A model generated the notes under the pieces. It was not told the DNA's origin. It saw nothing but the letters and a program-made list of their open reading frames with translations, and searched no databases. From NCBI RefSeq assembly GCF_042654985.1, contig NZ_JBHSMT010000026.1, forward strand, positions 363,768 to 427,767: a stretch of 64,000 bases of DNA, read 5' to 3'. The translations under genes were made by a program, and so were the position numbers. This document shows positions 34,403 to 42,639 of the stretch, piece by piece (the first letter of the stretch is position 1; every line of letters begins with the position of its first letter). This DNA is from Paraherbaspirillum soli (GTDB lineage: Bacteria > Pseudomonadota > Gammaproteobacteria > Burkholderiales > Burkholderiaceae_D).

Positions 34403-36253
34403 ATGAAGCGAAACCAAATGACCAAAGCAAGTGCGTCAACTGCGGTGCCAACGCCTTTCACGCGCAAGAAAATTGTGACCGCGCTGCTGGCGCTGCAGCC
34501 GATGATCGTCATGCTGTACGGACCGCCGGCGCACGCGCAACTGACGCCGGATGTGAATGCCGCGCAGCAGCCGGGCATCGCTGCTGCGGCGAACGGGGTG
34601 CCGGTGCTGAACATCACAGGGCCGAATGCGGCGGGCGTTTCGCATAACGTTTTTACCGATTACAACGTCGGCAAAGCCGGCCTGATCGTCAACAACAGCA
34701 ATGCTGCGGTGGATACGCAGCTTGGCGGCCGCATAGCCGGCAACAGCCAACTCCGCGCCACGCCGGCGCAGGTGATCCTGAACGAAGTGACGGGCAGTGC
34801 GCCATCGCTGCTGAACGGCAGCACCGAAATTGCCGGTCAAGCCGCGCATCTGATCGTCGCCAATCCGAACGGCATCACGGCCAACGGCGCCGGTTTCATC
34901 AATGCGTCGCGTGTCACGCTATCGACCGGCAAGCCGGTGTTTGACAGCGATGGCAACGTTGCCGCGCTCGATGTGACGCAGGGCCGCATTCTGGTCGAGG
35001 GCGAAGGTCTCGATGCCAGAGAGAGCGACCGGCTCGATCTGGTCACACGCAGCCTGAAGCTGAACGCTGCGCTGCATGCGAAGCAATTGAACGTGGTGGC
35101 AGGAGCCGGCCACTACGATGCGACGACGGACTCGAACAGCAGGCCAGACGTGGTCATCGCGCAAGACGATGCGCCGGCGGTTGCGATTGACGTTGCACAG
35201 CTGGGCGGCATGTATGCCAACTCGATCAACCTGGTGGGTAAGGAAGCCGGCGTCGGCGTCAACGTCGCTGGCAAGTTGCAGTCATTGACCGGCGATATCA
35301 CGCTTTCGTCGGGCGGCGACGTGGTGCTTGGGAAGGGCAGTTCGGTGTTGTCGGCTGGCGCGATCGATGCCCAGTCCAAGTTATTGACGAATGCCGGACG
35401 CGTGGATGCGCAGCGCGACATCAGTTTCACCGGCGCGCAGGTAGACAACCGCGGCACGCTGGCATCGAATGCCAGCGTGCGTATCGACGACAGTCTTAAC
35501 AACACGGGCGGCATTGTGTTCGCGCGTGATTTGTACGTTGACGGCAATCTCAATAACAAGATGGGCTATGTCGATTTGAACGGCGCCCTGTACGTCGGTC
35601 GCAACACCGACAACAAGGAAGGCATGTTGTCGGTCGGCGGCAACCTGAGTATCGCTGGCAGACTCGATAACACGAGCGGTAACGTGGCAGTCGACGGCTA
35701 TGCCTATGTCAACGAAATCGTCAACCGCCTGGGGGAGATCATGGTCAATGGCCAGATTGCGACGGATCGCGGCTTCGACAACCGTAGCGGCACAGTTGAG
35801 TCCGGTGGCGTCATGGTCCAGGGTCAGCTCGACAATACAAAAGGCATCGTGATTAGCCGCGGCGATGTCAGTGCCGTCGACATTGTCAACCTTGGGGGCA
35901 AGGTAAATGCCAAGGGCTCGATTGTCGCCAATGGTGGACTAGCCAATCAGCGCGGTTTTGTCAAGGCGGGTGGCGACATACGGATCCACGGCTTTCTTGA
36001 CAACAGCGAGACCTCGGGCAAGAGGCAAGGCATTGAGGCCGGGAAATTGTTTGCCGATAGCCTGACGAATAACGTCAACGGCACGATTACGACCAAGTAT
36101 GGATTTTTCCGTCAGCCTGGCTCGGTCCTGAGCAACGGCAGGAAAATCGTGAACCAGTCGAATCCGGGCGATCCATTGGGATACCCGTTAGATCCGTTAG
36201 ATCCGTTGGATATGGTCAGGGGCAGCGGCTTGCAAATCGCCTCGGGCGGCTAA
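34403..36253 (+). CDS. TpsA exoprotein 2
   Basis: A 616-residue paralogue. GGGA lies before the ATG at 34403. The first 250 residues are nearly identical to TpsA1 and TpsA3 (signal, NVFTDYNVGKAGLIVNNS, LIVANPNGI). The rest consists of about 20-residue beta-helical repeats with recurring LDNTxG / VNxxGG motifs (GRLDNTSGNVAVDG, QLDNTKGIVISRG, VNLGGKVNAKGSI). The C-terminus has a short DNA-level tandem repeat coding PLDPLDPLD and ends GLQIASGG. No cysteine-pair or toxin domain is seen, so adhesion or matrix function is the simplest guess. Confidence 0.88.
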   Translation: MKRNQMTKASASTAVPTPFTRKKIVTALLALQPMIVMLYGPPAHAQLTPDVNAAQQPGIAAAANGVPVLNITGPNAAGVSHNVFTDYNVGKAGLIVNNSNAAVDTQLGGRIAGNSQLRATPAQVILNEVTGSAPSLLNGSTEIAGQAAHLIVANPNGITANGAGFINASRVTLSTGKPVFDSDGNVAALDVTQGRILVEGEGLDARESDRLDLVTRSLKLNAALHAKQLNVVAGAGHYDATTDSNSRPDVVIAQDDAPAVAIDVAQLGGMYANSINLVGKEAGVGVNVAGKLQSLTGDITLSSGGDVVLGKGSSVLSAGAIDAQSKLLTNAGRVDAQRDISFTGAQVDNRGTLASNASVRIDDSLNNTGGIVFARDLYVDGNLNNKMGYVDLNGALYVGRNTDNKEGMLSVGGNLSIAGRLDNTSGNVAVDGYAYVNEIVNRLGEIMVNGQIATDRGFDNRSGTVESGGVMVQGQLDNTKGIVISRGDVSAVDIVNLGGKVNAKGSIVANGGLANQRGFVKAGGDIRIHGFLDNSETSGKRQGIEAGKLFADSLTNNVNGTITTKYGFFRQPGSVLSNGRKIVNQSNPGDPLGYPLDPLDPLDMVRGSGLQIASGG

Positions 36254-36320
36254 CGATTAAGCATTGCTGGCAGGTCGTTGCCGTCAACGGATCTGCCAGT
36301 GCTGCACTCGATGTGCCGTT

Positions 36321-36370
36321 TTCAAAAGCAGCGCCCCATCACTCAGTTTTTTGTCACCAATCGGTTCTGA
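36321..36370 (+). pseudogene. Relic of the tpsB 3' end in front of tpsA3
   Basis: These 50 bases repeat the last 17 codons and stop of tpsB (32607-32657) with few changes and one T missing from a seven-T run, which shifts the frame. The similarity continues without break through the leader to the tpsA3 start (36321-36512 against 32607-32799), showing that a unit beginning inside tpsB was copied. Confidence 0.9.
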
Positions 36371-36512
36371 ACCTGCTTGCCGCAAGCAAAGCAGGCAATC
36401 CGTATCGTCACTCTATGGAAGGAGGTCCATGCAATTCACCCGTCATGCACGAATCGTCACTGCCCAGGCAATTTGCTTGAGCGGCAAGTTAATTCTTTAC
36501 CAGGACAACATC

Positions 36513-38708
36513 ATGAAGCGAAACCAAATGACCAAAGCAACTACGATAACGGCTGCATCAAAGCCTTTCACGCGCAAGAAAATTGTGACGGCGCTGCTGG
36601 CGCTGCAGCCGATGATCGTCATGCTGTACGGACCGCCGGCGCACGCGCAACTGACGCCGGACGCCAATGCCGCGCAGCAGCCGGGCATCGCCGCCGCGGC
36701 GAACGGGGTGCCGGTGCTGAACATCACAGGGCCGAATGCAGCGGGCGTTTCGCATAATGTTTTTACCGATTACAACGTCGGCAAAGCCGGCCTGATCGTC
36801 AACAACAGCAATGCTGCGGTGGATACGCAGCTTGGCGGTCGGATTGACGGCAACAGCCAACTCGGCGCCACGCCGGCGCAGGTGATCCTGAACGAGGTGA
36901 CGGGCAGTGCGCCATCGCTGCTGAACGGCAGCACCGAGATTGCCGGCCAAGCCGCGCATCTGATCGTCGCCAATCCGAACGGCATCACAGCCAACGGCGC
37001 CGGTTTCATCAATGCGTCGCGCGTCACGCTATCGACCGGCAAACCGGTGTTTGACAGCGATGGCAACGTTGCCGCGCTCGATGTGAAGCAGGGCCGCATC
37101 CTGGTTGAGGGCGAAGGCCTCGATGCCAGAGGGAGCGACCGGCTCGATCTGGTCACCCGCAGCTTGAAGCTGAACGCTGCGCTGCATGCGAAGCAATTGA
37201 ACGTGGTGGCAGGAGCCGGCCACTACGATGCGACGACGGACTCGAACAGCAGACCAGATGTGGTCACCGCGCAAGACGATGCGCCGGCGGTTGCGATTGA
37301 CGTTGCACAGCTGGGCGGCATGTATGCCAACTCGATCAACCTGGTGGGTAAGGAAGCCGGTGTCGGCGTCAACGTCGCCGGCAAGTTGCAGTCATTGACC
37401 GGCGATATCACGCTTTCGTCGGGCGGCGACGTGGTGCTTGAGAAGGGCAGTTCGGTGATGTCGGCTGGCACGATCAATGCCCGGACCTGGTTGCTGACGA
37501 ATGCCGGACGGGTGGATGCGCAGCGCGGCATCAGTTTCACCGGCGCGCAGGTAGACAACCGCGGCACGCTGGCATCGGATGCCAGCGTGCGTATCGACGA
37601 CAGTCTTAACAACACGGGCGGCATTGTGTTCGCGCGTGATTTGTATGTTGACGGCAATCTCAATAACAAGATGGGCTATGTCGATTTGAGCGGCGCCCTG
37701 TACGTCGGTCGCAATACCGACAACACGGAAGGCAGGTTGGCGGTCGGCGGCAACCTGAGAGTTGCTGGCAGGCTGGATAACACGAGCGGCCTGCTGGCAG
37801 CCGGCGGCAACCTGATAGTTGTTGACAGACTGGATAATACTAGCGGCCTGCTGGCAGCCGGCTACGTCTATGCCGAAGAAATCGTTAACCGCCGGGGCGG
37901 GATGGAGGTCAATGGCCTGATTAGGTCGGTTCGTGGCTTCGACAACCGCGAGGGCACGGTTAAGGCCGGTCTTGTCAGGGGCGCCCAGCTCGACAATACC
38001 AAAGGCGTCTTGACCAGCTTCGGCGAGGTCAGAGCCATGGATATTGTCAACCTGGGCGGGGAGTTGAATGCCAAGGGTTCGATTTTCGGATTTATCGGAA
38101 TCACCAATCAGAGCGGCTTTCTCCAGGCGGGCGGCGACATCAACACCTCTGGTGGCATTCACAACACGGGTGGCGAGTTGACTGCCGAGGGTTCGATTGT
38201 CGCAAATCGCACAATCATCAATCAGGGCGGCTTTATCAAGGCGGGCGGCGACATCAACGCCGTTGGTGGCATCGACAATTTGGGTGGCAAGTTGCATACC
38301 CAGGGCTCGATTGTCGCAAATGACAGACTCATCAATCAGAGCGGTTTTATCAAGGCGGGTGGCGACCTACGGGTCCGCGGTTTTCTCATCAACAACGAGA
38401 CCATGCGCTGGGGGCAAGGCATTGAGGCCGGGAGATTGCTTGTCGATGGCCGGACGCTTAACTTCAACGGCATGATCACGACCAGGTATGGGTTTGCCCG
38501 CTCGCCCGGCTCGGTCGTGAGCAATGGCAGCAGGATCGTGAACCTGTCGAATCCAGGCGATCCGTTTGGATACCCGATTGGATACCCATATGGATACCCA
38601 TATGGATACCGGTATGGAAACCCGTATGGATACCAGATTGATCCGTTCTGGACTAACGGCTTGCAAGTTGCCTCGTATGGTGGCTACGATATGAACGGCC
38701 GCTGGTAA
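36513..38708 (+). CDS. TpsA exoprotein 3
   Basis: The longest paralogue, 731 residues from the ATG at 36513 with AGGA before it. The signal and TPS domain match TpsA1/2; the middle is very close to TpsA2, including HYDATTDSNSRPDVV, which TpsA1 lacks. It has extra repeats (RLDNTSGLLAAGG twice; AGGDINTSGGIHNTGGE and AGGDINAVGGIDNLGGK). The C-terminus contains GYPIGYPYGYPYGYRYGNPYG, coded by 12-bp tandem repeats at 38565-38640, and ends in an aromatic tail. The tyrosine/glycine-rich tail is unlike other TpsA ends I know. Confidence 0.88.
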   Translation: MKRNQMTKATTITAASKPFTRKKIVTALLALQPMIVMLYGPPAHAQLTPDANAAQQPGIAAAANGVPVLNITGPNAAGVSHNVFTDYNVGKAGLIVNNSNAAVDTQLGGRIDGNSQLGATPAQVILNEVTGSAPSLLNGSTEIAGQAAHLIVANPNGITANGAGFINASRVTLSTGKPVFDSDGNVAALDVKQGRILVEGEGLDARGSDRLDLVTRSLKLNAALHAKQLNVVAGAGHYDATTDSNSRPDVVTAQDDAPAVAIDVAQLGGMYANSINLVGKEAGVGVNVAGKLQSLTGDITLSSGGDVVLEKGSSVMSAGTINARTWLLTNAGRVDAQRGISFTGAQVDNRGTLASDASVRIDDSLNNTGGIVFARDLYVDGNLNNKMGYVDLSGALYVGRNTDNTEGRLAVGGNLRVAGRLDNTSGLLAAGGNLIVVDRLDNTSGLLAAGYVYAEEIVNRRGGMEVNGLIRSVRGFDNREGTVKAGLVRGAQLDNTKGVLTSFGEVRAMDIVNLGGELNAKGSIFGFIGITNQSGFLQAGGDINTSGGIHNTGGELTAEGSIVANRTIINQGGFIKAGGDINAVGGIDNLGGKLHTQGSIVANDRLINQSGFIKAGGDLRVRGFLINNETMRWGQGIEAGRLLVDGRTLNFNGMITTRYGFARSPGSVVSNGSRIVNLSNPGDPFGYPIGYPYGYPYGYRYGNPYGYQIDPFWTNGLQVASYGGYDMNGRW

Positions 38709-38714
38709 GCATTA

Positions 38715-38748
38715 CTGGCAAATCCGTTGTCGTTAACGGATTTGCCAG
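38715..38748 (+). terminator. Hairpin closing the TPS locus
   Basis: A perfect 14-bp stem CTGGCAAATCCGTT / AACGGATTTGCCAG with a 6-nt loop. There is no U-tract. A degenerate relative follows tpsA2 (around 36268-36298), so the hairpin was duplicated with the gene. Confidence 0.6.
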
Positions 38749-38844
38749 CGCCACAGTCAACCAGTTCCCGGCGGTCAACTCGCATCTTTTGCTCGTCCAG
38801 ACGCTTCCGGTTATAAAATCATGGTTTTTAGACCGGAGACTGTA

Positions 38845-39150
38845 ATGACAAGAACAACTACCTTTATCGGCGCTGCCGCCGCGCTGCCAAACCTGCCCGG
38901 CTGGAATGCGGTCGATGGCCGGGATGCGATTCACAAGACCTTCCTGTTCGCCGACTTCAATGCCGCTTTCGGTTTCATGACCCAGGTCGCGCTGCTGGCC
39001 GAAAAAATGGATCATCACCCCGAATGGTCGAATGTCTACAACCGCGTGACCGTGACGCTGACTACCCATGATGCCAACGGCATCACCGACCTGGATATGC
39101 GCATGGCGCAATTCATGGAACAGGCCGCACTTGCCCACGGCAAGCACTAA
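38845..39150 (+). CDS. phhB: Pterin-4a-carbinolamine dehydratase
   Basis: A 101-residue enzyme that dehydrates 4a-hydroxytetrahydropterin, recycling the cofactor of phenylalanine hydroxylase. The start at 38845 has GGAG upstream. The family signature MDHHPEWSNVYNRVTVTLTTHD (split: HHPEW with the catalytic histidines and TTHD) is intact, as is GLTxLD-like GITDLDMRMA. The next gene, an SDR of the pteridine-reductase kind, starts 24 bases later, consistent with a small pterin operon. No phenylalanine hydroxylase is in the window. Confidence 0.93.
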   Translation: MTRTTTFIGAAAALPNLPGWNAVDGRDAIHKTFLFADFNAAFGFMTQVALLAEKMDHHPEWSNVYNRVTVTLTTHDANGITDLDMRMAQFMEQAALAHGKH

Positions 39151-39174
39151 TCCCTAGCCAAGTTCAAGCTCAAT

Positions 39175-39975
39175 ATGACCCAAGCTATAGCACTGATTAC
39201 CGGCGCCGCCAAGCGGGTAGGGCGGGTGATTGCCGAGCGTTTTGCGCAAGCCGACTATGCCGTGGTGGTGCACTACGGCAGCTCGGAGCAAGAGGCGTTC
39301 GATACCGTGGCGGCGCTCAAGGCTGGCGGCCGGGACGCGATGGCTTACCGCGCCGATCTGGCTGCGCCGGCCGAATTGGCGGCGATGGTTGAAGCCGTCT
39401 ACGCCCGCTTCGGGCGGCTGGATGTGCTGGTCAATTGCGCCGCGATATTTTTCCCCGATACGCTGGCCGACTTTACGCTGGAAGACCTGGAGCGTTCATG
39501 GCAAGTCAATTGCCGGGCGCCGTTGCTGCTGACCCAAGCCTTTTATCAACAGGCCAAACAACGTGCGCAAACTGGCGTGGTGGTGAATGTGGTGGACCAA
39601 AAGGTGCGTGCCAATTTCCATTCCGAGGATTTCAGTTACACGGTAGCAAAAGCGGCGCTGGGCAACCTGACCGCCATGCTGGCCATGTCGGGCGGCGCAG
39701 TGCTGCGGGTGAATGCGTTGTATCCCGGCTTGATGACCCCTAGCGGCGATCAGACTCAGGCCGATTTCGAATACTCGTCGGCACGCTCAACCCCGCTCGG
39801 CTATATCGCTCCGCTAGCCGAAATCGCCGATGCGATCCTGTTGTTGACGCGGCCATCTTTCAATGGCGCCGAGTTTGTCGTCGATGCCGGACAAAACCTG
39901 ATTCGGGTCGATCGCGATGTGATCAATCTGTATCGTGCACCTGGGGCTTCTGGCGCTCCGGAGTCAACAAACTAA
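39175..39975 (+). CDS. folM: Pteridine-reductase-like short-chain dehydrogenase (FolM type)
   Basis: A 266-residue SDR. The NADP-binding start is ALITGAAKRVGRVIAERFA, where the arginine after GAAK marks the pteridine reductase/FolM subgroup. LVNCAA follows, then VVNVVDQKV and the catalytic YTVAKAAL (Tyr-x3-Lys). LRVNALYPGLM and the tail GAEFVVDAGQNLI are typical. FolM reduces dihydromonapterin/dihydrobiopterin to the tetrahydro form, which fits the adjacent pterin dehydratase gene. A general SDR role is less likely given the neighbour. Confidence 0.85.
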   Translation: MTQAIALITGAAKRVGRVIAERFAQADYAVVVHYGSSEQEAFDTVAALKAGGRDAMAYRADLAAPAELAAMVEAVYARFGRLDVLVNCAAIFFPDTLADFTLEDLERSWQVNCRAPLLLTQAFYQQAKQRAQTGVVVNVVDQKVRANFHSEDFSYTVAKAALGNLTAMLAMSGGAVLRVNALYPGLMTPSGDQTQADFEYSSARSTPLGYIAPLAEIADAILLLTRPSFNGAEFVVDAGQNLIRVDRDVINLYRAPGASGAPESTN

Positions 39976-40034
39976 TCGTAAGGATGCCGCTGTCCGAACG
40001 ACCAAGCTGTAACCCCATCAGCCAGGAGATTCGT

Positions 40035-40832
40035 ATGCACATTCTTTCCACCATTTCAAAATACGGCACGCTGGCAACATTCGCAGCCGGCCTTGTACCG
40101 CTCGCCGAAGCCGCCGACTACAGCGCGCACAGCCCGGCCAACCGGGTGGCGCTGGTCGAGCTGTACTCTAGCGAAGGCTGCAGCAGTTGCCCGCCGGCCG
40201 ACGCGTGGCTCTCCAAAATGGGCGCGCAGGCCAAGGCCGACATGATTGTGCCGCTGGCCTTGCATGTCGATTACTGGGATCAACTGGGCTGGAAAGATCG
40301 TTTTGCCAGCCACCAGTTCACCGTGCGGCAACAAGCGCTGTCCGATGCTGGCAAAGGCCACGTCATTTATACCCCGGAGATTTTCGTTGGCGGGCGCGAG
40401 CTCAGACACTGGAATTCAGCCGGCGCATTCGACAGCGCAATAAAGAATATTGTCGCTCAGCCATCGCCTGCCGATATTTTGATCAAGCTGTCATCCAGCG
40501 CGCCGCGCCTGTTTGATTTGTCCGCCAGCATCAAGCTGCGGCAGGACTCAAAACAGGAGCACGAGGCCTACGTCGCCGTTTATGAAAACAAGCTGGTGTC
40601 GAAGGTGGCGGCCGGTGAAAACGGCGGCGTCACCTTGCATCACGACTACGTTGTGCGACGCTGGCTGGGACCGTTCGCATTGCAGGGCGGTGCGGCACAG
40701 ATACACGAGAAAATTGCGCTCGACAGCATAGGCCAGGATGTGCGCGCAGATAGGTTCGGGATCGTCGCTTTGGTGCAGAACACGGCCAGCGGAGAAGTGT
40801 TGCAGGCGACCGCATTGGCGATGGATCACTAG
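40035..40832 (+). CDS. Exported DUF1223 thioredoxin-fold protein
   Basis: A 265-residue secreted protein starting at 40035 after AGGAGA. The signal peptide ends near LAEAAD. The mature protein opens with VELYSSEGCSSCPPADAWL, the DUF1223 signature with a CxxC centre, and continues HVDYWDQLGWKDRFAS and VYTPEIFVGG-like IYTPEIFVGG, the latter holding the cis-proline expected of thioredoxin folds. Biochemical function is not established; a periplasmic redox or metal role is commonly assumed. It follows folM by 59 bases. REP-type repeats start 20 bases after its stop. Confidence 0.88.
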   Translation: MHILSTISKYGTLATFAAGLVPLAEAADYSAHSPANRVALVELYSSEGCSSCPPADAWLSKMGAQAKADMIVPLALHVDYWDQLGWKDRFASHQFTVRQQALSDAGKGHVIYTPEIFVGGRELRHWNSAGAFDSAIKNIVAQPSPADILIKLSSSAPRLFDLSASIKLRQDSKQEHEAYVAVYENKLVSKVAAGENGGVTLHHDYVVRRWLGPFALQGGAAQIHEKIALDSIGQDVRADRFGIVALVQNTASGEVLQATALAMDH

Positions 40833-40852
40833 CCCCATCAATGGTAAATACG

Positions 40853-41377
40853 TAGGGCGGAAAAGCGCAGCGTCTTCCGCCGTTTTGGATGCGTCGAATG
40901 CAGGCGGTACATCCAACGGCGGATAACGCTGCGCTCATCCGCCCTACGTTCACCCAAAGAAGCAGGAGTGGTCAGCCTCCTGAGCTGTCAGGAATGACTC
41001 AATATCTCGCTCGCCGACCAGCAGTCGCGTAGGGCGGAAAAGCGCAGCGCCTTCCGCCATGTTGGATGCATCGAATGCAGGCGGTACATCCAATGGCGGA
41101 TAACGCTGCGCTCATCCGCCCTACGTTCAGCCAAAGAAGCAGGGGTGGTCAGCCTCCCGAGCTGTCAGGAATGACTCAATATCTCGCTCGCCGGCCAGCA
41201 GTCGCGTAGGGCGGAAAAGCGCAGCCCTTGCAGGGCGCGTATCCGCTGGCAGGCGGATACCGTTCAGCAGGCGGATGGCATGCCATCCGAAACCCCTGCT
41301 TCACCNNNNNNNNNNCCGGATGCGTCAACACCTGCGGCACATCCAACGGCGGATAACGCTGCGCTCATCCGCCCTAC
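40853..41377. repeat. Tandem array of REP-pair units with assembly gap
   Basis: Units start at 40853, 41029 and 41206, each with arm GTAGGGCGGAAAAGCGCAGC and inverted arm ending CATCCGCCCTAC. The 80-bp linker between units (AAGAAGCAGG, GAGCTGTCAGGAATGACTC, TCGCTCGCC) is repeated with few changes, so the repeat period is about 176 bp. The third unit is interrupted by unrelated GC-rich sequence and 10 Ns (41306-41315), which mark an unresolved assembly join. No gene is supported from 40833 to 41413. Confidence 0.88.
41306..41315. other. Assembly gap (10 N)
   Basis: Ten undetermined bases inside the tandem REP array. The true length is probably larger, because arrays of near-identical units often collapse. 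Confidence 0.99.
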
Positions 41378-41413
41378 ATATCTAGTCGCCAATGTCGCCG
41401 CAGCGGACACGTA

Positions 41414-42421
41414 TCACGACTCGCCCGGCAGCAGAGTGTCATCGCTGGTGCTGATGAAACGCCTGAGCAGCATCCGTAACGCGAGCGAGTCGACGGTTCC
41501 CAGGCGTTGCATCATGTCGGCCTCGCATTGCCGGCCGGCGGCAGCGATCTGCTGCGCCAGTTCCTGCCCCAGCGGGGTCAGGTAAAACAGGCCGTGCTCG
41601 TGGTTTTCTCCGTGATCCACGACCACCTGCAACAAGCCGCGCGCGGTCATGTCGTCAAGCACGTTGATCAGCGGCGCATGGCCGGCATAGACGAACAGCC
41701 GGTTCAACTCTTCCAGCTTGCGGCCTTCGCGCGCGGCTAGCGTGTTCAGCACAAAAAACTCGGCATCGTTGAGGCCGTGTTGCGCGCCGTATTCGCGTAG
41801 CATGCCGTGCAGCTGGAAATAAGCGGTGCCCAGCAAATGGCTGATCGAATTTTCATCGAAGCTGGTGGAGCCGGCGGTGGCCTTGATCAATGCTTCAGCC
41901 TCGTCGGCCAGATCCTTGCGGGTCGCGATAGCGTAATTGCCGCGCTGATAAACCAGCGGCGCAGTGTCGGAATGCTCAAAGTGCATCACCTCGCCGACCA
42001 TGATGATGTGGTCGCCGCCGTCATAGCGATAGGCGGTCTTGCACTGCATGCGCGTGGTGCATCCGGCCAGCAGCGGAGCGTTGCCCAGCCCGCGCTCCAG
42101 CTCCAGACCGGCAAACTTGTCCTGGCTGCGCTTGCTGAAATGGGTCGCCAGCGCATCTTGATCGTGCGACAGGATATGCACCGCCCAATGTTCCGCCGCC
42201 TGGAACGCCGGCAAGCTATTGGATGACTTGGCCAGACTCCATAACACGAGCGGCGGATCGAGCGATACCGAGTTGAAACTGTTGGCGGTAATCCCAACCG
42301 GCGTGCCGTCCGCCTGGCACGCGGTGATGATGGTAACGCCGGTCGTGAAACTCCCCAGCGCGTTTCGAAATTCACGCTGATCGAACATTTTTCCGACCGG
42401 CGATTGGTTTGCTTTGGCCAT
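41414..42421 (-). CDS. Flavin reductase fused to a MarR-type domain (HPA hydroxylase C1-like)
   Basis: A 335-residue two-domain protein. Residues about 12-170 are a flavin reductase/FMN-binding split barrel (FRNALGSFTTGVTIITACQADG, GITANSFNSVSLDPPLVLWSLAK, GDHIIMVGEV). Residues about 185-325 are a MarR-like winged helix (FFVLNTLAAREGRKLEELNRLF, LINVLDDMTARGLLQVVVD). This fusion is known from the reductase component C1 of Acinetobacter p-hydroxyphenylacetate hydroxylase, where the MarR part senses the substrate and stimulates NADH oxidation. No oxygenase component is nearby, so the partner and substrate are unknown. It is convergent with the REP array. Confidence 0.85.
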   Translation of the reverse strand: MAKANQSPVGKMFDQREFRNALGSFTTGVTIITACQADGTPVGITANSFNSVSLDPPLVLWSLAKSSNSLPAFQAAEHWAVHILSHDQDALATHFSKRSQDKFAGLELERGLGNAPLLAGCTTRMQCKTAYRYDGGDHIIMVGEVMHFEHSDTAPLVYQRGNYAIATRKDLADEAEALIKATAGSTSFDENSISHLLGTAYFQLHGMLREYGAQHGLNDAEFFVLNTLAAREGRKLEELNRLFVYAGHAPLINVLDDMTARGLLQVVVDHGENHEHGLFYLTPLGQELAQQIAAAGRQCEADMMQRLGTVDSLALRMLLRRFISTSDDTLLPGES

Positions 42422-42639
42422 CTAAATTGCTTTCTGCTGATAGGCGCTCAGGCGCTGATACATTGTGGGCCGTTATTGCGTTAAGTTCTTGTCGGCAGCA
42501 TGGTATCAGGCTCTGCGCCGGCGGTGTAGCTGCTGTCATGCGCCATTCCGATGTTAGGTCGATTGCTGCTTTACGCGGGAGCTGAGGGGATATAGGATGC
42601 CAATCTATCAACCTTGCGGGATTTTCTAAGGATTTTCGG

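Noticed and set aside
40853..41377. Tandem repeat array considered as CRISPR
   Set aside because: Repeats are long palindromic REP pairs with conserved, not unique, linkers.
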